Source: Psococerastis gibbosa (taxonomy: Eukaryota > Arthropoda > Insecta > Psocodea > Psocidae). Taken from it: 64,000 bases of DNA. The position numbers were made by a program, and so were the translations under genes. Shown piece by piece: positions 11,285 through 22,903 of the stretch (within the stretch, counting starts at the first letter, position 1; each line of letters starts with the position of its first letter). Where the stretch lies: assembly GCA_963971405.1 (NCBI GenBank), contig OZ020489.1, positions 17,200,290 through 17,264,289 on the forward strand. The letters are read 5' to 3'. The notes under the pieces were generated by a model. It was not told the DNA's origin. It saw nothing but the letters and a program-made list of their open reading frames with translations, and ran no database searches.

Positions 11285-11770
11285 TATTTACCAGGACCAT
11301 AATACGATAATTCAGCACAACACTGTAGTAGCCTAATTTTTTTTGCTTCCTCATTGAATAACTCGTCTATCCAAGATTGGCGATCATCCCGGCAATTTGG
11401 ACCTTGGAGGCTGCTACTCTGAAATGGGAAGTCGTGCTCTTGCCAAACGACTGCCGCAGGTTTTTCAACCAAGAGGTTCTCTGCCGGGAGCCCGCAGTCC
11501 TCCTATCACCCCTTGGATTATTACATGCAGAAGGCGATACTTTTAGTTCCTCATCACATGACCGAAACATGTTAGTTTCAGTTTCTTAATCGTCAGCAGC
11601 TCCTCGGCTTCTGTATCCATTCGCCTAAAGTCTTCAGTCTTAGGGACATGATCTCTCCAGGATATAGCGCAGCATTCGGATGTATATCAACATTTCAAAT
11701 GCACTGATTTTGTTCTCCATAGCTTGTGTCAACGTTCATCCTTCCATTCCATATAGAACGATTGGGAACT
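11285..11770 (-). pseudogene. RTE-like LINE remnant, C-terminal RT end
   Basis: The - strand holds the C-terminal end of an RTE-type endonuclease-reverse transcriptase ORF, broken by stops and frameshifts. Recognisable pieces, in order, are FEMLIYIRMLRYI, then CFGHVMR in another frame, then SWLKNLRQSFGKSTT and FRVAASKVQIAGMIANLG at 11367-11460. The SWLKNLR...FR.A..K..IA.MIANL pattern is typical of arthropod RTE-like ORFs (family knowledge). The ORF cannot be translated through, so this is a dead copy. Adjacent to S1 at 11050-11284. Confidence 0.75.
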
Positions 11771-11774
11771 TTCA

Positions 11775-12050
11775 AAATTTAACCTTATATATAATTGTGT
11801 ACAATTAATAATAAGGTAGTTTTACATTTGTGAAGGGGGTGATTCCAAAGGAATGGTTCCCGTGCTGGGCCCCCCTTCAAATCATCAAGCTTTATTACCT
11901 AAAAGAAAAGCGGCTGCAAATTTCCTGACTCTTCTCATACTCACAGCTTATAATTAAATCCGAGGTACCGATATTGGTTACATTGTGATATAGGGGCACC
12001 ATACAGAACAATACTAAGATTTATCTCTGTCCTCTTACTGACAGCCACCA
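11775..12050. other. Noncoding DNA left of the Penelope-like element
   Basis: AT-rich, with a G-rich/C-rich pair near 11837-11876 (GAAGGGGGTGATTCC, later GGCCCCCCTTC) that could fold back. No gene seen. Confidence 0.4.
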
Positions 12051-12054
12051 CTTG

Positions 12055-12249
12055 AATAAACAAAAAATAACAAAAACTTAGAGTTTTAGAAAAACTTGTT
12101 ATAACAACCCGAATTAGTAAAACCCAAATAATCGTTAAGAAATTAACTTTGTCTAAGAAACCCACTTGTGTTAGTATAAAACCCTGAGCGCTTTCGGCAA
12201 GAACTGCCATCTACAGAGGGAAACCCACTAGCACAGTTACACCTTATCT
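12055..12249 (-). repeat. Left inverted arm of the Penelope-like element
   Basis: The reverse complement begins AGATAAGGTGTAACTGTGCT and ends in TTTTTTGTTTATT, matching the right arm base for base apart from a few substitutions. One visible difference is GGGTTTC here against GGGTATC in the right arm. Confidence 0.9.
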
Positions 12250-12580
12250 TAAAACTTATCTTAAAACTAGGGTCAGAGAACATATAACAGGTATAGGAGA
12301 CACCAACACCAACAGCACATTCGCGAAACACCTTAACTCGGAAAACCACACATTCGATCCTCACAATTGGACAGCCCTACACGAAATAAAGAAAAGTTAC
12401 ACTTTAAATTTTTTTGAAAATGTTGAAATCAATAGAGCTTTACACAATATGGAAAAATTAACAAACGACATAACATTCACACAATCATCCCCTCTAATAG
12501 ATCTAGCTAGTAGGTTAGGAATAGGTAACCAGCCACGCCCCCTCCCACCCCCTCCTCCCCCCGCTCCCAGTCCTATATAA
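12188..12580 (+). CDS. GIY-YIG endonuclease C-terminal fragment (partial ORF)
   Basis: An open frame of about 130 codons ends at TAA 12578-12580. It has no start codon of its own and enters from the left arm after a stop at 12185-12187. The middle reads YLKTRVREHITG (around 12257-12292), then FAKHLNSENHTF, then NWTALHEIKKSY and LNFFENVEINRALHN. The pattern KTR.REH, then HL...NH.F, then a late Glu-rich helix is that of Penelope-type GIY-YIG nucleases, in which R and the late E are catalytic. The N-terminal GIY and YIG motifs are missing, so the enzyme cannot be active. The C-terminal tail is proline-rich. The identification comes from motif recall, without an alignment. Confidence 0.55.
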   Translation, partial: ALSARTAIYRGKPTSTVTPYLKTYLKTRVREHITGIGDTNTNSTFAKHLNSENHTFDPHNWTALHEIKKSYTLNFFENVEINRALHNMEKLTNDITFTQSSPLIDLASRLGIGNQPRPLPPPPPPAPSPI

Positions 12581-12645
12581 ACCAAGGTTTCCTCTCCCTA
12601 GTCACATTTGCATCTTCTCCTCGAGTTGAGCAAGTCTCAAATCGC

Positions 12646-12840
12646 AGATAAGGTGTAACTGTGCTAGTGGGTTTCCCTCTGTAGATGGCAGTTCTTGCCG
12701 AAAGCGCTCAGGGTTTTATACTAACACAAGTGGGTATCTTAGACAAAGTTAATTTCTTAACGATTATTTGGGTTTTACTAATTCGGGTTGTTATAACAAG
12801 TTTTTCTAAAACTCTAAGTTTTTGTTATTTTTTGTTTATT
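12646..12840 (+). repeat. Right inverted arm of the Penelope-like element
   Basis: Starts AGATAAGGTGTAACTGTGCT and ends TTTTTTGTTTATT. It is the inverted partner of 12055-12249, with equal length (195 bp). Confidence 0.9.
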
Positions 12841-12844
12841 AAAA

Positions 12845-13260
12845 TGAAATACCACGAAGTCACGAGTAATCTAATTATTTACACCACTTGAACATAATTC
12901 ATGTACTGTAAATGCAAATGGTTTAATGGAACAGAAGAATCCGGGCTAAAGAGATAACACGGGCCGTGGTTGATCTATGATTAATCTTGTAAACGTTTTG
13001 TACGCAGCTCAAGTCGACATCAATAATTTGTACTCAGCCCTCGAGGCTTCGAATTATTATATTCTTAGTTGCATTGAAAATGTCAACAAAGTTGTTGGCG
13101 AATCGTTCGAAAGTTTACTTTCAACCATTTTCAACGGATTTTGAAACACTGCTGTTTGTTCCGAAACAAGCACAACAATTATTTACATCACCGTACCAAA
13201 ATAACGAAATGTAGCCATAGAAATAATAGAAATATATCTGTATAACTGTATATATATTTG
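12845..13260. other. Noncoding DNA with an R-C fragment
   Basis: Near 12930-12972 the words GGAACAGAAGAATCCGGGCT and GGGCCGTGGTTGA match one end of the R-C foldback at 24912. The rest shows nothing recognisable. Confidence 0.45.
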
Positions 13261-13739
13261 TATTAACTGGAACGGCGGGAGCCATAATATCCCTTACAGG
13301 GCACCCGTTAACCATAAGCCAACTATCAGAGATAAGTACCAACGTAAAAAATATCGATCTCTTACACATTGCAGCATAGCAGAACGGATACCTGGGCCCG
13401 GTCAAAACTCTGTACTTATCTTGTGCAGGCTATTTTCCCAGCGAAATTGCGTACTTATCTTGTCCAGGCTACACTAGCAGCCATATTGATAACGGTCTAT
13501 AGCCACGGGATGATAGAAACATATTAACTGGAACGGCGGGAGCCATAATATGCCTTACGAGGCACCCGTTAACCATAAGCCAACTATCAGAGATAAGCAG
13601 GCTACCAACGTAAAAAATATCGAACTCTTGCACTTTGCAGCATAGCAGAACGGATACCTGGGCCCGGTCAAAACTCTGTACTTATCTTGTGCAGGCTACA
13701 CTAGCTGCCATATTGATAACGGTCTACAACCACGGGATG
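13261..13739 (+). repeat. Two direct copies of a ~210-250-bp repeat
   Basis: Copies at about 13266-13508 and 13530-13739 both run from AACTGGAACGGCGGGAGCCA to TGATAACGGTCTA..CCACGG. Copy 1 contains an extra 34-bp stretch in which GTACTTATCTTG.CCAGGCTA is duplicated. Copy 2 has an extra CAGGCT. The end (ACTAGCNGCCATATTGATAA) recurs near 41270. Confidence 0.85.
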
Positions 13740-13744
13740 AACGT

Positions 13745-15095
13745 AGCCTTTTACCTATATATACCACCACACATATAAACAATTTTTATACTGCGTAGGT
13801 GATATACTGATATGTGACGAGCCCATTGCAATTTTAAATTATCAAAAGAAAGTCTGTGCTATGATAACCTCCGGTCGAAAAGATGCCACTTCTGGAATAG
13901 AATAGATTTCCATTACAAAAGAATGAGAAGAACTTGAACAAATGATGACTCAAGAAGATTTCTGAAAGTTTCTTTAGATGTGACTTCTCTATTGTCCAAT
14001 TGATGCTGAATTTGAACCCTTGAAGTAGTTTGACGTGGACAACGGGGAATCACCTAATGACGTTTAATTAATTTTAGAAATACAATCTTCTTGAATTTAA
14101 TTGTGTACAATATAGGCTACATCAATATATAAATTTAGTAATAATTGGCTTATCCATTTATCGCCTTGCCCTTGCAAGTTTTGAATACATCTTATCTAAA
14201 AAAGGATGTATAAGTAGGTACCCAAAAATATTGTACAATATAAATGAATACCGTACATTGCTTCGTTCTGCAATATATAGCTAGGCTCTAAATTTAATGT
14301 TTTTAGGTGTCGGAGTTTTATCAATTTGTTCATCTTATCTCCCACGTTAGAGTTTATCGTTAAGAAATATTTTCTTAGGATTTATTGTATTTTTATTAAT
14401 TAAAAAAATGATCTAGATGCTGATTTTTTTTTAAATCTCTGCCAAGAAAAGATTCACGTTTAAATTAACCCCCAAGAGAATAAAAACTGAAGTGGAAACC
14501 AGCTTTTCAGATAATGAAAGCACCCTAGCTAGACATGGCAGATGGAAAATTGAAACTCCCTAGAGATTTAGTAATCAATTTTTGCGCGAATTATAAAACT
14601 GAGGACCTATCCGAACTGATTACTTACTTCGTCAACACTCCAACTCATTTCAATAATTATTATACTCTTCACCATTAGTTTCAGCTAATTTATAACTTTG
14701 AGATTTCGTCTGGAAACATTCTTGGGGCTGGTTGACTTCAAAATTAGTTTGCTGCTGAGCCTACCTTGGGAGGGAAGCCTTCTCAAGTCATCAAAGTTGT
14801 TAGAGTGGCAAATATGGCCGACTCGTTGTCTCATGGAATGGATCTAATTAAGGCTTGAAATTTTCTTACCTCGGATTTTCCGGTCCTTAGTTATGAGAAT
14901 TATCTGATTATCCCGCTGTTCTGTTGAATTTGTAAAACTTCGTTTTGCGTTGTTAGGAAAAGACAACCGGAGGTGAATAATTTATACCACGGGTAGGTGT
15001 GAAAAATCAAATTTCATTGAAAATATTGAGATCATAGTTATTGAGTTATTAGTCGAAAAATGAGTGTTTCTCCATTTTTTTTTTTTTTTAAAATA
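13745..15095. other. Noncoding DNA, no gene seen
   Basis: AT-rich, with no coding signal on either strand and no recognised repeat family. Confidence 0.5.
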
Positions 15096-15097
15096 AG

Positions 15098-15215
15098 AAA
15101 GGTTAATCGCAAATAAACGATTTAAGGATTGTATCTGATTGACCTCTTCAGTCGCCTCAATGAGTAAATTAATACTTGTGCTGAGTTACGACACGTCTCC
15201 GATCGTATGACCAAT
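15098..15215 (-). repeat. SINE-like family S3, truncated reverse copy
   Basis: On the + strand it reads AGGTTAATCGCAAATAAACG, then TGACCTCTTCAGTCGCCTCA, then GAGTTACGACACGTCTCCGA, the reverse of the S3 consensus. The head (CGATGG) is missing. A further tail-only piece lies at 15735-15800. Confidence 0.65.
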
Positions 15216-15734
15216 CACCATCAGTTGGCCACAGTTATGTATAAGTTGATTTGTACCGACCAATAGGTCTATAAAAGAACCATAAAACTCGGCCTGATAC
15301 GCTGGGGAAGTTTACTGTTCAGAAATACAACCGTCTGAAAATTCTCAAAGCAATCTCTTATTATACAATTTTGTACGTTAGTTTCACCTTCAGAGCAGTA
15401 CAGGCAATAAATTTCCAAAGTAATATTATAACTGGCTTGTCAACGATGAAGTAAGTGAGCTATATATGCACATGTCTCCGACCTGAGGCGGGAAAACCTG
15501 CCAACTTCAAGGTATTAATCATGTTAAGTGTCGTAATGGAACCGTAATATACAGTATACTGCTGGATAAATTTGTTTTATTACATTGTATTATAGATAAT
15601 CTTCTTCTTTATCTACCTTGTTAGTACCGCCTTTAGCCTTTAGGGTGTCAATGGACTCTCAATTCATACGTAACACAATCTCTGCACGATATTTGCTTGG
15701 GGATGGAACAATGAACTTTCTTTTTTTTAAATAA

Positions 15735-15800
15735 AAGGTTAATCGCATACAAACAATTTAATGAATGTATCAGATTGACCTCTTCAGTAGGTTAGTACAT
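15735..15800 (-). repeat. SINE-like family S3, 3' tail fragment
   Basis: Reads AAAGGTTAATCGCATACAAA and TTGACCTCTTCAGTAGGTTA, the reverse of the S3 3' end. It is preceded by a T/A-rich run. Confidence 0.55.
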
Positions 15801-15857
15801 AGCGCCAATCCTTCGTGTTCGAACTAGCTGTGAAATATTGAAATATGAATGATATGA

Positions 15858-15905
15858 GGGAGTGGACCTCCTGATTATATTGGATTCCGAACCACTTGGC
15901 GTCAT
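15858..15905 (-). repeat. SINE-like family S2, short internal fragment
   Basis: Reads GGACCTCCTGATTATATTGG and TTCCGAACCACTTGG, the reverse complement of the S2 middle. Confidence 0.6.
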
Positions 15906-15942
15906 AACTTATTTTTGACGTTGAAAATGCAAACAAAACCAT

Positions 15943-16030
15943 TTGAAATAGCACTTTCCATTATAAAATTATCTTGTTTACAATTTTAATCCCAAGTTAG
16001 GATTAAAAATAATCGCCACAGTAGGCCCGC
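15943..16030. repeat. F2-family fragment
   Basis: Contains GAAATAGCACTTTCCATTAT, ATCTTGTTTACAATTTTAAT and AATCGCCACAGTAGGCCCGC. The same order is seen at 29296-29390. It is related to the interior of the foldback at 8371-8752. Confidence 0.65.
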
Positions 16031-16204
16031 TGCGCTGTAGGCAGAAGCGCTATTGGAATTATCGTATAATTTATCTCTTATGCGCTAATCCCATTTGTAA
16101 GCTAGTCAACACGTAAAATTTTAGTTCAGCAGGTAGATAACTTAAACATCACAAAATTAAAAGGAGGCATTTAATTATTAGGAAGGACTTAGTCAGAGAG
16201 GTTA

Positions 16205-16232
16205 GAGAGTGGGGAGGGGGGGGGGGGGGGGT
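16205..16232. repeat. Poly-G tract
   Basis: GGGGAGG is followed by a run of about 18 G (G-quadruplex-prone). No gene nearby. Confidence 0.7.
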
Positions 16233-16785
16233 TGGAAGTACCTTGCTGGAATTACACTGACTGATTGCAGGGTTGGAGCAGTCCCATTTATATGAAAATT
16301 AGGCGGGGACTTGAAATTGTAGTGGTGTCTGTGCTCGAGCACCCATTACCACCGGTCAGCATTCCTGCCCCCCTCACCCCCAAAAAAGTGAGCTCTGTAT
16401 TTTGTAGCTTTCACTATTAATCTAAATAATAACACACAGTATATTTATGCTGAATATGGCGTACTCTAATACTGTGATATTGTATGTTTATTGTATATAC
16501 AGTAGGAGCATGTATGCAAAAGGCGATTTGTCACCATATTGTTTTTTTTTAGTTGGTGGTATCACTGGAATCGTCGCAATGACTGCTACAAAATACAAAT
16601 GGTAGTTTGGTGCAAAACGTGTATAGTATCAAAGAATATTAATTAAAGGATTACAGCCCATAATGTTAAAGCATAGAGATTTTAGGAGTTTTTCGTCTCT
16701 CGTGCATTTATAGTTTCAAATGACAAAATTAATCGGCTTTTGCATACTTGCTCCTCATATACCTAGGTATATAGGTATATCTTAT

Positions 16786-16925
16786 TATCGCTTTCTTATT
16801 TACACGTTAGTATTAGGAAAGCTTTGTGATGGTCGAAATGATACATTTCAAGATTTAAACGGATTGCCACGTTTTGAAGTCCCAGGAACCAAAAAAAGGT
16901 GGTTTTTCCGAAATGTGAACGGTAA
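16786..16925 (+). repeat. R-A family, diverged end fragment
   Basis: Reads CGCTTTCTTATTTACACGTT, then GGAAAGCTTTGTGATGGTCG, then CACGTTTTGAAGTCCCAGGA. It matches the first ~130 bp of the R-A copies at 28301 and 51257 with many substitutions, so it looks old. The apparent 82-codon frame at 16720-16968 is made of this repeat and is not a gene. Confidence 0.7.
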
Positions 16926-16969
16926 GTTTTATCATGAAATTAGTCCAGACGAAATACAAAATGTCTAAA

Positions 16970-18020
16970 TCCTATTACAGCAGTTTTTCTAACCGTTATA
17001 TAAGATGATATGGCCACCAACTATAGCCTATTATGAATCATAGACTATACGAGTGAGAGTTAACAGAGAGAATTAAAACTATTTTGTAAAATTCAAAATT
17101 CAAAATAAAAATAAAAAAAGGAAATTAATTAACTCCTCTTCCCACACCCACCAAGGTATGAAAGTGGTCAGATAAATAATTCAAAACTTTCTTTAAAAGC
17201 AGTCTGTTTACCCCAAAGGATTTACTACTATCCTCTAAAATCTGTTTAATGTGCTTTATCGGGTTTTTTGAAGTAATGCATTGTAATATTTTATGTGAGA
17301 AATTGTAAACTTATTGCTAAAACTTTTGTTTTATTGTGAATTGTTTAAGCTTTTTGGCATTGCGAGGAATGCTTATGTGTCGGTACCGGTACGATCCCAT
17401 GTAATGGAGTTGTTTCAAAGCCTAAAAAATTGAATTTATAATTTATTGTTTTGCTTTCAGTAATCTTTGAAGGAGAAGATGTTATGGACATTGTGTGTGT
17501 TCTTTTGTCAATATAAGTTTTTTATATTGTTGTCTAACCTAAGATGGATTATTCATAACCCATGTTTGTGACAGAGTGGATTTTGGCACTGACCATTATC
17601 CTGGGGTCACCTTGATTTTCCATGCTGGTCGGATCCACTCTTATATAGAGATAGGTCTATGCATATTGACAAAAGTTACCAGTTAACTATACTTAACATG
17701 ACCAAAAAAGGTAGATGAATTGATCAACAAAGGGAGGAGTAAGAAAAAAAGAAAACTTCTCTCTCGAGGCATTAAGAACATCAATCAATCCATGAAATTC
17801 TACGATTAAAAACGTTATTCTAAAATCTTCAAGGTCTCAGGGCCATAGAAATGGGAAGGTCATGCTTGGCGAAGAAAAGCGGCTGGAACAGTTCCAAAAT
17901 ATGATAAATTGGAAATACTTGTACATATAATCTACTCTTTTTTTTAGCTTTTCTTTTCAATGAATGAATGCTTCCAACAGACAAACTTCAGCTGTATTTT
18001 TTTTGGATAGCTTGAGTGTT
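16970..18020. other. Noncoding DNA, no gene seen
   Basis: A short inverted pair (AGAGTGGATTTTGGCACTGA near 17574 and GGTCGGATCCACTCT near 17627) may be a small foldback. Otherwise nothing was recognised. Confidence 0.45.
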
Positions 18021-18026
18021 TTTCTG

Positions 18027-18140
18027 GTCGTATAAATCCACGCAAAATGAGAAATGTATGGATTTGGAATGTTTTGGTACTGTGCGACACTGTAAAAGTT
18101 TCGCTTGCCCGGTTCCATATTCCTATAGCTTTCTATTGCC
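18027..18140. repeat. F4 family, half copy
   Basis: Reads CGTATAAATCCACGCAAAAT, then GGATTTGGAATGTTTTGGTA, then GTGCGACACTGTAAAAG. It matches one arm of the foldback at 46449-46652, without the matching second arm. Confidence 0.6.
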
Positions 18141-18731
18141 AGGGCTGATATGTCTCGCTTCTCTGGCGATGTCCCTCTTAATGTTATCAACGCAGTCTAA
18201 GAAAATTAAGAATCTCGTCACGTTAGAATTCAAATGTTTTCTTTTTTGTTTTCAAATGTTTACTTTTTAAGAAGATGGAACATGCTATACAAAATGATGC
18301 GTTTTTTTTTTAAACTTAAATAAATATTTGCAAGCATTACACTCGCAATCATCCCACGCTCCACCACTGAGCCCCATATAATACTGCAATGTATACAACA
18401 CCAAAAGTTATCTTAGATACACAATATATACAGTGTATACAGTATGTGTATATAATATTATTATTCCGCAGAGTTTCCTCAAAATCGTGGTTCCTACACA
18501 TGGTTTGTAGCCTACTGTGTACATACTCGTCCGCCAAGGGCAGGAATAGGCTTTCGCAACGCAAACAAGGGGAGGGGGCGTGAGTTGTAGATGACCCCCT
18601 GGTAATATAATTATATAGGTACTCATGTCAGTTGTATGTCAATCCTAATATCGTGCTGCTCTGTACACGTTCACGTAGACAGGCTTCAATTGTGAACTTA
18701 ACCATCCATTTCAAATTGAAGATGCCTTGAG

Positions 18732-18872
18732 CAGGGACGGATCCAGTCCATTTGGGGGGGGGGGGGGTCAAAATAGGAAAAACATATGTAGTATCAATTA
18801 AATCAGAGCGTACTAAATTAAACTACAATATATTAAATAAATTTTTCCCTGCCCCCCCTGTATTCGTTCATG
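18732..18872. mobile_element. Short hAT-like element, 141 bp
   Basis: The left end is CAGGGACGGATCCAG. The right end, reversed, is CATGAACGAATACAG (11 of 15 match). The flanks GCCTTGAG and GCCTTGGC agree at 6 of 8, consistent with an aged 8-bp target duplication. The interior has a G14 run and later a C-run. Less certain than the other hAT-like copies. Confidence 0.45.
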
Positions 18873-18881
18873 GCCTTGGCT

Positions 18882-20428
18882 GTTCCCGCCATTGCACAAA
18901 ATGTCTAGGGCTCGATCCGACGACTGATACTTATCATTTACGTGACGCTTTTCAAGTTATTATTGAATCGGATTTACAATGCATAAATATATACAACTAT
19001 ACAACTTTCAAGTAACCATTGAACACCATATTTTTGCACTGCTCTGTGTTTACTCCACTCCTTCTACCACCTCATTGAAGATCAAATGGTTTTTGGTCAT
19101 ATTTTTTTAAAATTTAATTTATTAAAGTATTGAAATGTATTTATTCCTCCGTTATTCGACGTGCTCAAGGTCGGAGGAAATTCACTGTGTTAAATTATTA
19201 TTCTGTAAATCAATTTAATCACTGCCCCGCCGAAAACCCCGATGATTCCGTTTCCCATCTAAACCACTTTTCAATGTGTCGGGGTTCAGTTTTTTTTTGT
19301 GATTATTAAACAAAAAGTCAGCGCTGAAACAATGGGATAACCGCTTTGATGAAAATAATGGAAACGGTTTACTGAAGTCAGCATTTTAATATACCAATTG
19401 AGATAGCCTTTATTGTTTTGACTGAATTGTTTTTTCCAATTTTTAAAATAATAGTCGACGCTTAGAAGCGAAATAACTTAGACTAGCTTTGATTTTCATG
19501 TATCAACTCATGAACATATAAAGTATTGTGGGTACTAGTAGATTTAGGCTACTACAGCTGTAACTAACAACAGCAAATTCTGGTAAATTGGGAGTTTTAG
19601 CAAAACTAAAACCCGGACAGAACATTCATATTGTCTAATACCAAAAGTCAGTGTAAGCGATTAAGAGCTAAAGGGATTCAAGAATAGGTGATTTCGAAGA
19701 TCTGTGCTGTGGGATATAAACGGATTAAACATGGCGGCATCAGCTGGGTTTCCATTAGACAGGCTTGTTTTGTTTACAGCTTAGCCTGCTGTTGGACAAA
19801 ATTGATAGCACGGTTTTTATTTGGAAATTTGAAGTTCTGCTTTGTACCTATTCGCGGCTCTCGCGCGCCAACTTTATAAAATTTATGTACATGTAGAACT
19901 CGTACATATACGTACACAAAACAACGATTGTGGAGGAACTCTGCTCGTGCGCTACCGCGTGCGCTGATACGACCAGTGACTCACAATAAAATTTACATTT
20001 AACTCTTTGTATATAGTAGAAAAAAATGATAATTTTAGGAAAATTCGCCTGTTGTCTCCAAGTTTTTTTTTACTATAGATTTTAGAGTCATTCATTTATT
20101 TCCCTTATTGAGCCTGCAGTTTGTCTACGTAATTACCATTTACGTTATATCTGGCTGAGGAACCAATTTTTGTAATACCACCACGTTTTGCCGTCAGTAA
20201 ATTACATTGTGTATTAAAAATGTTTTTACAGTTAATACAGTAATATAGTAGGCCTGCCTACTACTACAATATTAACATTATTCAGTACCTACTTCAGATT
20301 GAAAGAATCATTGCTAAAGAATCACATAAGACTTATGTCATAAGCTATTATGCGGTAAAAAAAGTGGCCTACTATGACTTTTTAAATCACAAACTACTGT
20401 ATGATAAAAATGAAATTATATATTTGTA
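18882..20428. other. Noncoding DNA, no gene seen
   Basis: AT-rich. Short frames such as 19688-19879 (+) have no recognisable domain. No repeat family recognised. Confidence 0.5.
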
Positions 20429-20430
20429 TA

Positions 20431-20801
20431 TTAAGAGGACATGCTACGTAGAACAATCAGCACCCCAATGTTTTTATTGATTTTTAATTTTTTTAATTTA
20501 ATTAATAAGGCAAGTCATGGAAGTTGTAGAAGACTACTTCATGCATTATATAATAGAAAAAATATTACATTTTGGTACGTTAGTTCTTTCATAAATATCA
20601 GACAGGAATAAAATTTCGCGTATTCTGGGATGTTTGGAAGAACTACAAAACGAAAAAGTAAACCCGATTATATGATGCAGTAAGTAGTTCTCTACAACTT
20701 AGATGAGCCAAATTTTTAATAATTTGCTGAGTTAATTAAATAAAAAGTGAATAGTTATTTAATTTTGGGGTGCCAATTTTCTACGTAGCATATCCTCTTA
20801 A
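20431..20801. mobile_element. F5 foldback/MITE, copy 1, 371 bp
   Basis: The ends are TTAAGAGGACATGCTACGTA and its inverted partner, ending TACGTAGCATATCCTCTTAA. Subterminal AGCACCCCAA/TTGGGGTGC pairs too. The inner stretch AAGTTGTAGAAGACTACTTC also has an inverted partner (AAGTAGTTCTCTACAACTT). A second copy is at 27655-28100. No coding content. TTAA at both ends could be a target duplication, but it overlaps the inverted repeat. Confidence 0.8.
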
Positions 20802-20809
20802 TTAAGCGT

Positions 20810-21675
20810 TGTAAGTAAAAAAAATTCTGTAAGACTACCAGTATTATTCTGATAGGTATCATATAATGTTACAACTAAAAAATAATTAAAAGATACAGGT
20901 TAATGTGTTGGTATTCCGCTATCAGTACCGGTAAATTATTAAAGGCAAAAACCACATATTTGCTCAGAAACAGGTTTGGTATAGCTACTATAACATTGTG
21001 GCCATTTCAAATGTGACGGCAGTGAAGGGAGTAGCGGGAAATTTCGTGATGGATCTATTTTTAGAATTGCCCAGGGGAAAGGCAACAGCAGCCTCTTCAC
21101 CAACCAGCATTCCCATATCCTGCTGTCAACGAGAATTTTAGTTCCATTCTACTGAATGTTATTACCATAATATCAGTTGGACCACATCAGCACCTATTAT
21201 TATCTTCTTAATTTGAAAGGACGGCAATGAGGTTCTGTAGGGACAGTTTTGGTCACTAGGTTCGCTGACGACAAACGGGTATCCATATTATTCAAAATGA
21301 CCGCCGTTTGCATGTGAAAACTAAGCTCTTAGCATCTAATTAATTCTTTTTATAATTTTTATAATATTTTTACTATGTCTGGACCTTATTTCGCTGCGTA
21401 TAATTTAATATATATATTCTCCATGGTTTATAGAAAAATATCACTTTAAAATAATACATAAATAAAATAATTTTAAAATATTATTGAGGCTTAAGGAAAA
21501 ATCAACGCTTTGATATTATTGCAACTGGTGCTGCCATCTACAAAATGACGTCACAAATGAACCTCATAGCCCCACCTTGAGTTCCATATAGGAGAGATGA
21601 GACATTTGCTTCCCGCCAAAAATAAATTTGAATTTCTGGGGTCTCCCACCATGTCCCTTATGACAAGACGTAGAA
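20810..21675. other. Noncoding DNA, no gene seen
   Basis: No coding signal and no recognised repeat. Confidence 0.5.
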
Positions 21676-21679
21676 GGTT

Positions 21680-21972
21680 GTTGTTGTTTCTAACGACTGC
21701 TTTCAGAATTTCTGCTTTATGTAACCCTGTCAGCCTGGCGGGGGAGTGAGTCTGTTTGTTAACTTGAGGCACCCTATGGGCAGGCTCTTTCACCTCGGGG
21801 AGAGGGGAGGTGACTGACAGGGTGTGGATTATAGTGGATTCAAAACCACTTGGGGGACATGGTAAAGTCACACGATTAAATCGGAGGTGACAAGCACTCG
21901 ACATGCTCGTAGACTGACTGGTATAGTCTCAGCGCGTTATCATGTCCCATGATGTTCCCCTGCCAACAACAA
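21680..21972 (-). mobile_element. SINE-like family S2, longest reverse copy
   Basis: Read on the - strand it begins near GTTGGCAGGGGAACATCATG and passes through CACCTCCGATTTAATCGTGT, CATGTCCCCCAAGTGGTTTT and AACAAACAGACTCACTCCCC. It ends GAAAGCAGTCGTTAGAAACA. The copy at 37561-37845 is colinear. The 117-codon - strand frame at 21551-21904 is simply this repeat. No clear Pol III boxes were found, so the SINE class is a guess from size and copy number. Confidence 0.7.
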
Positions 21973-21974
21973 GA

Positions 21975-22900
21975 CGTACCACTTGGCCCCAGGCTTCAAT
22001 AAATATTTTTGGCATGCTCAAATGTCCCATCTCTCCTACATAGAAGTCAATGGATGAGTCTCTTACGTGCAATCCAGTTAAGTTAGGCCTTCAGGAGCTG
22101 CCATATGCGATATCAGACACACAATACTATTGAACTGGTGCCGGGAGTCAGCAATTCACACAAACACTGAATATCGTATAATAACTGGCAAATGTCAAAC
22201 AGACTCATTGGTAGATTTTAATAAGATCTTTCACCTTAATAACCGAATCTATTTTTTCTCCTTGGCGCTATTGACCGTTGTTATACCATGTTACGTTGTG
22301 TCAATGGTGAGCTTGTCTCAGCTCGTCCATTATAGCATGTAGCCAGTGTAGGTTGACATTGAGGACGTGAACCAGTTTACCAAAGGGTAGAAATGTCCAA
22401 CAATGGCAATAACGTCCGGTAATCCATGGGCAAGGTTCAACGGGCCACTATATTTAGACCTACGTCCATAAAAAGCCATTTAAAAAATAATACGTGAAGA
22501 CTAGTTGGCGCTATGGAGGAGAAAGCGTCGGCAGATGTCCGAATTTTAAGAACTTCCCATGAGCTTGAAGGCTTTGCAGCGGGAAACTGTTAACACAAAA
22601 TAGTACAGCTCTAAGAAATTTTGGCTTATTTTTATTAGCAATGAAAATTTATGTATGAGAATAAACCTACCTATTGTACGGTAAACAACCGTCAGGTACC
22701 TAACGTCCCAAAAGGGAGGAGTTCTTCCCATGAGGAGATTTTTGGCAATAATGTTAAAGGTTGTTTTTAGAGAGAAAATTCAAATTTTATTAATTTGGCG
22801 TCCTCAAATCGACTCCAACTCCGGAGGATCGCCAGTTGGAAGTCACAGGTTTGTTGACAATAATTTTTTCTGGGATATACTGTTGGTCTGTTTCTTTGTT
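21975..22900. other. Noncoding DNA, no gene seen
   Basis: Nothing recognised beyond short chance frames. Confidence 0.45.
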
Positions 22901-22903
22901 TTG

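Larger units (their letters stand above)
12055..12840 (+). mobile_element. Penelope-like element 3' end between inverted 195-bp arms
   Basis: Two 195-bp arms in inverted orientation (12055-12249 and 12646-12840) are nearly identical. They enclose 396 bp that encode the C-terminal part of a GIY-YIG type endonuclease on the + strand. Penelope-like retroelements carry such an endonuclease after the reverse transcriptase and are often bounded by terminal repeats in direct or inverted arrangement (family knowledge). The reverse transcriptase itself is absent, so this is a 5'-truncated, non-autonomous copy. Confidence 0.65.

Noticed and set aside
12685..12891. Two nearly identical short frames starting MAVLAESAQGF on opposite strands (also 11941-12210)
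   Set aside because: They are the two inverted arms of the Penelope-like element; identity reflects the repeat, not a gene pair.
21551..21904. 117-codon - strand frame
   Set aside because: It is the S2 repeat; the same frame appears in the 37561 copy.
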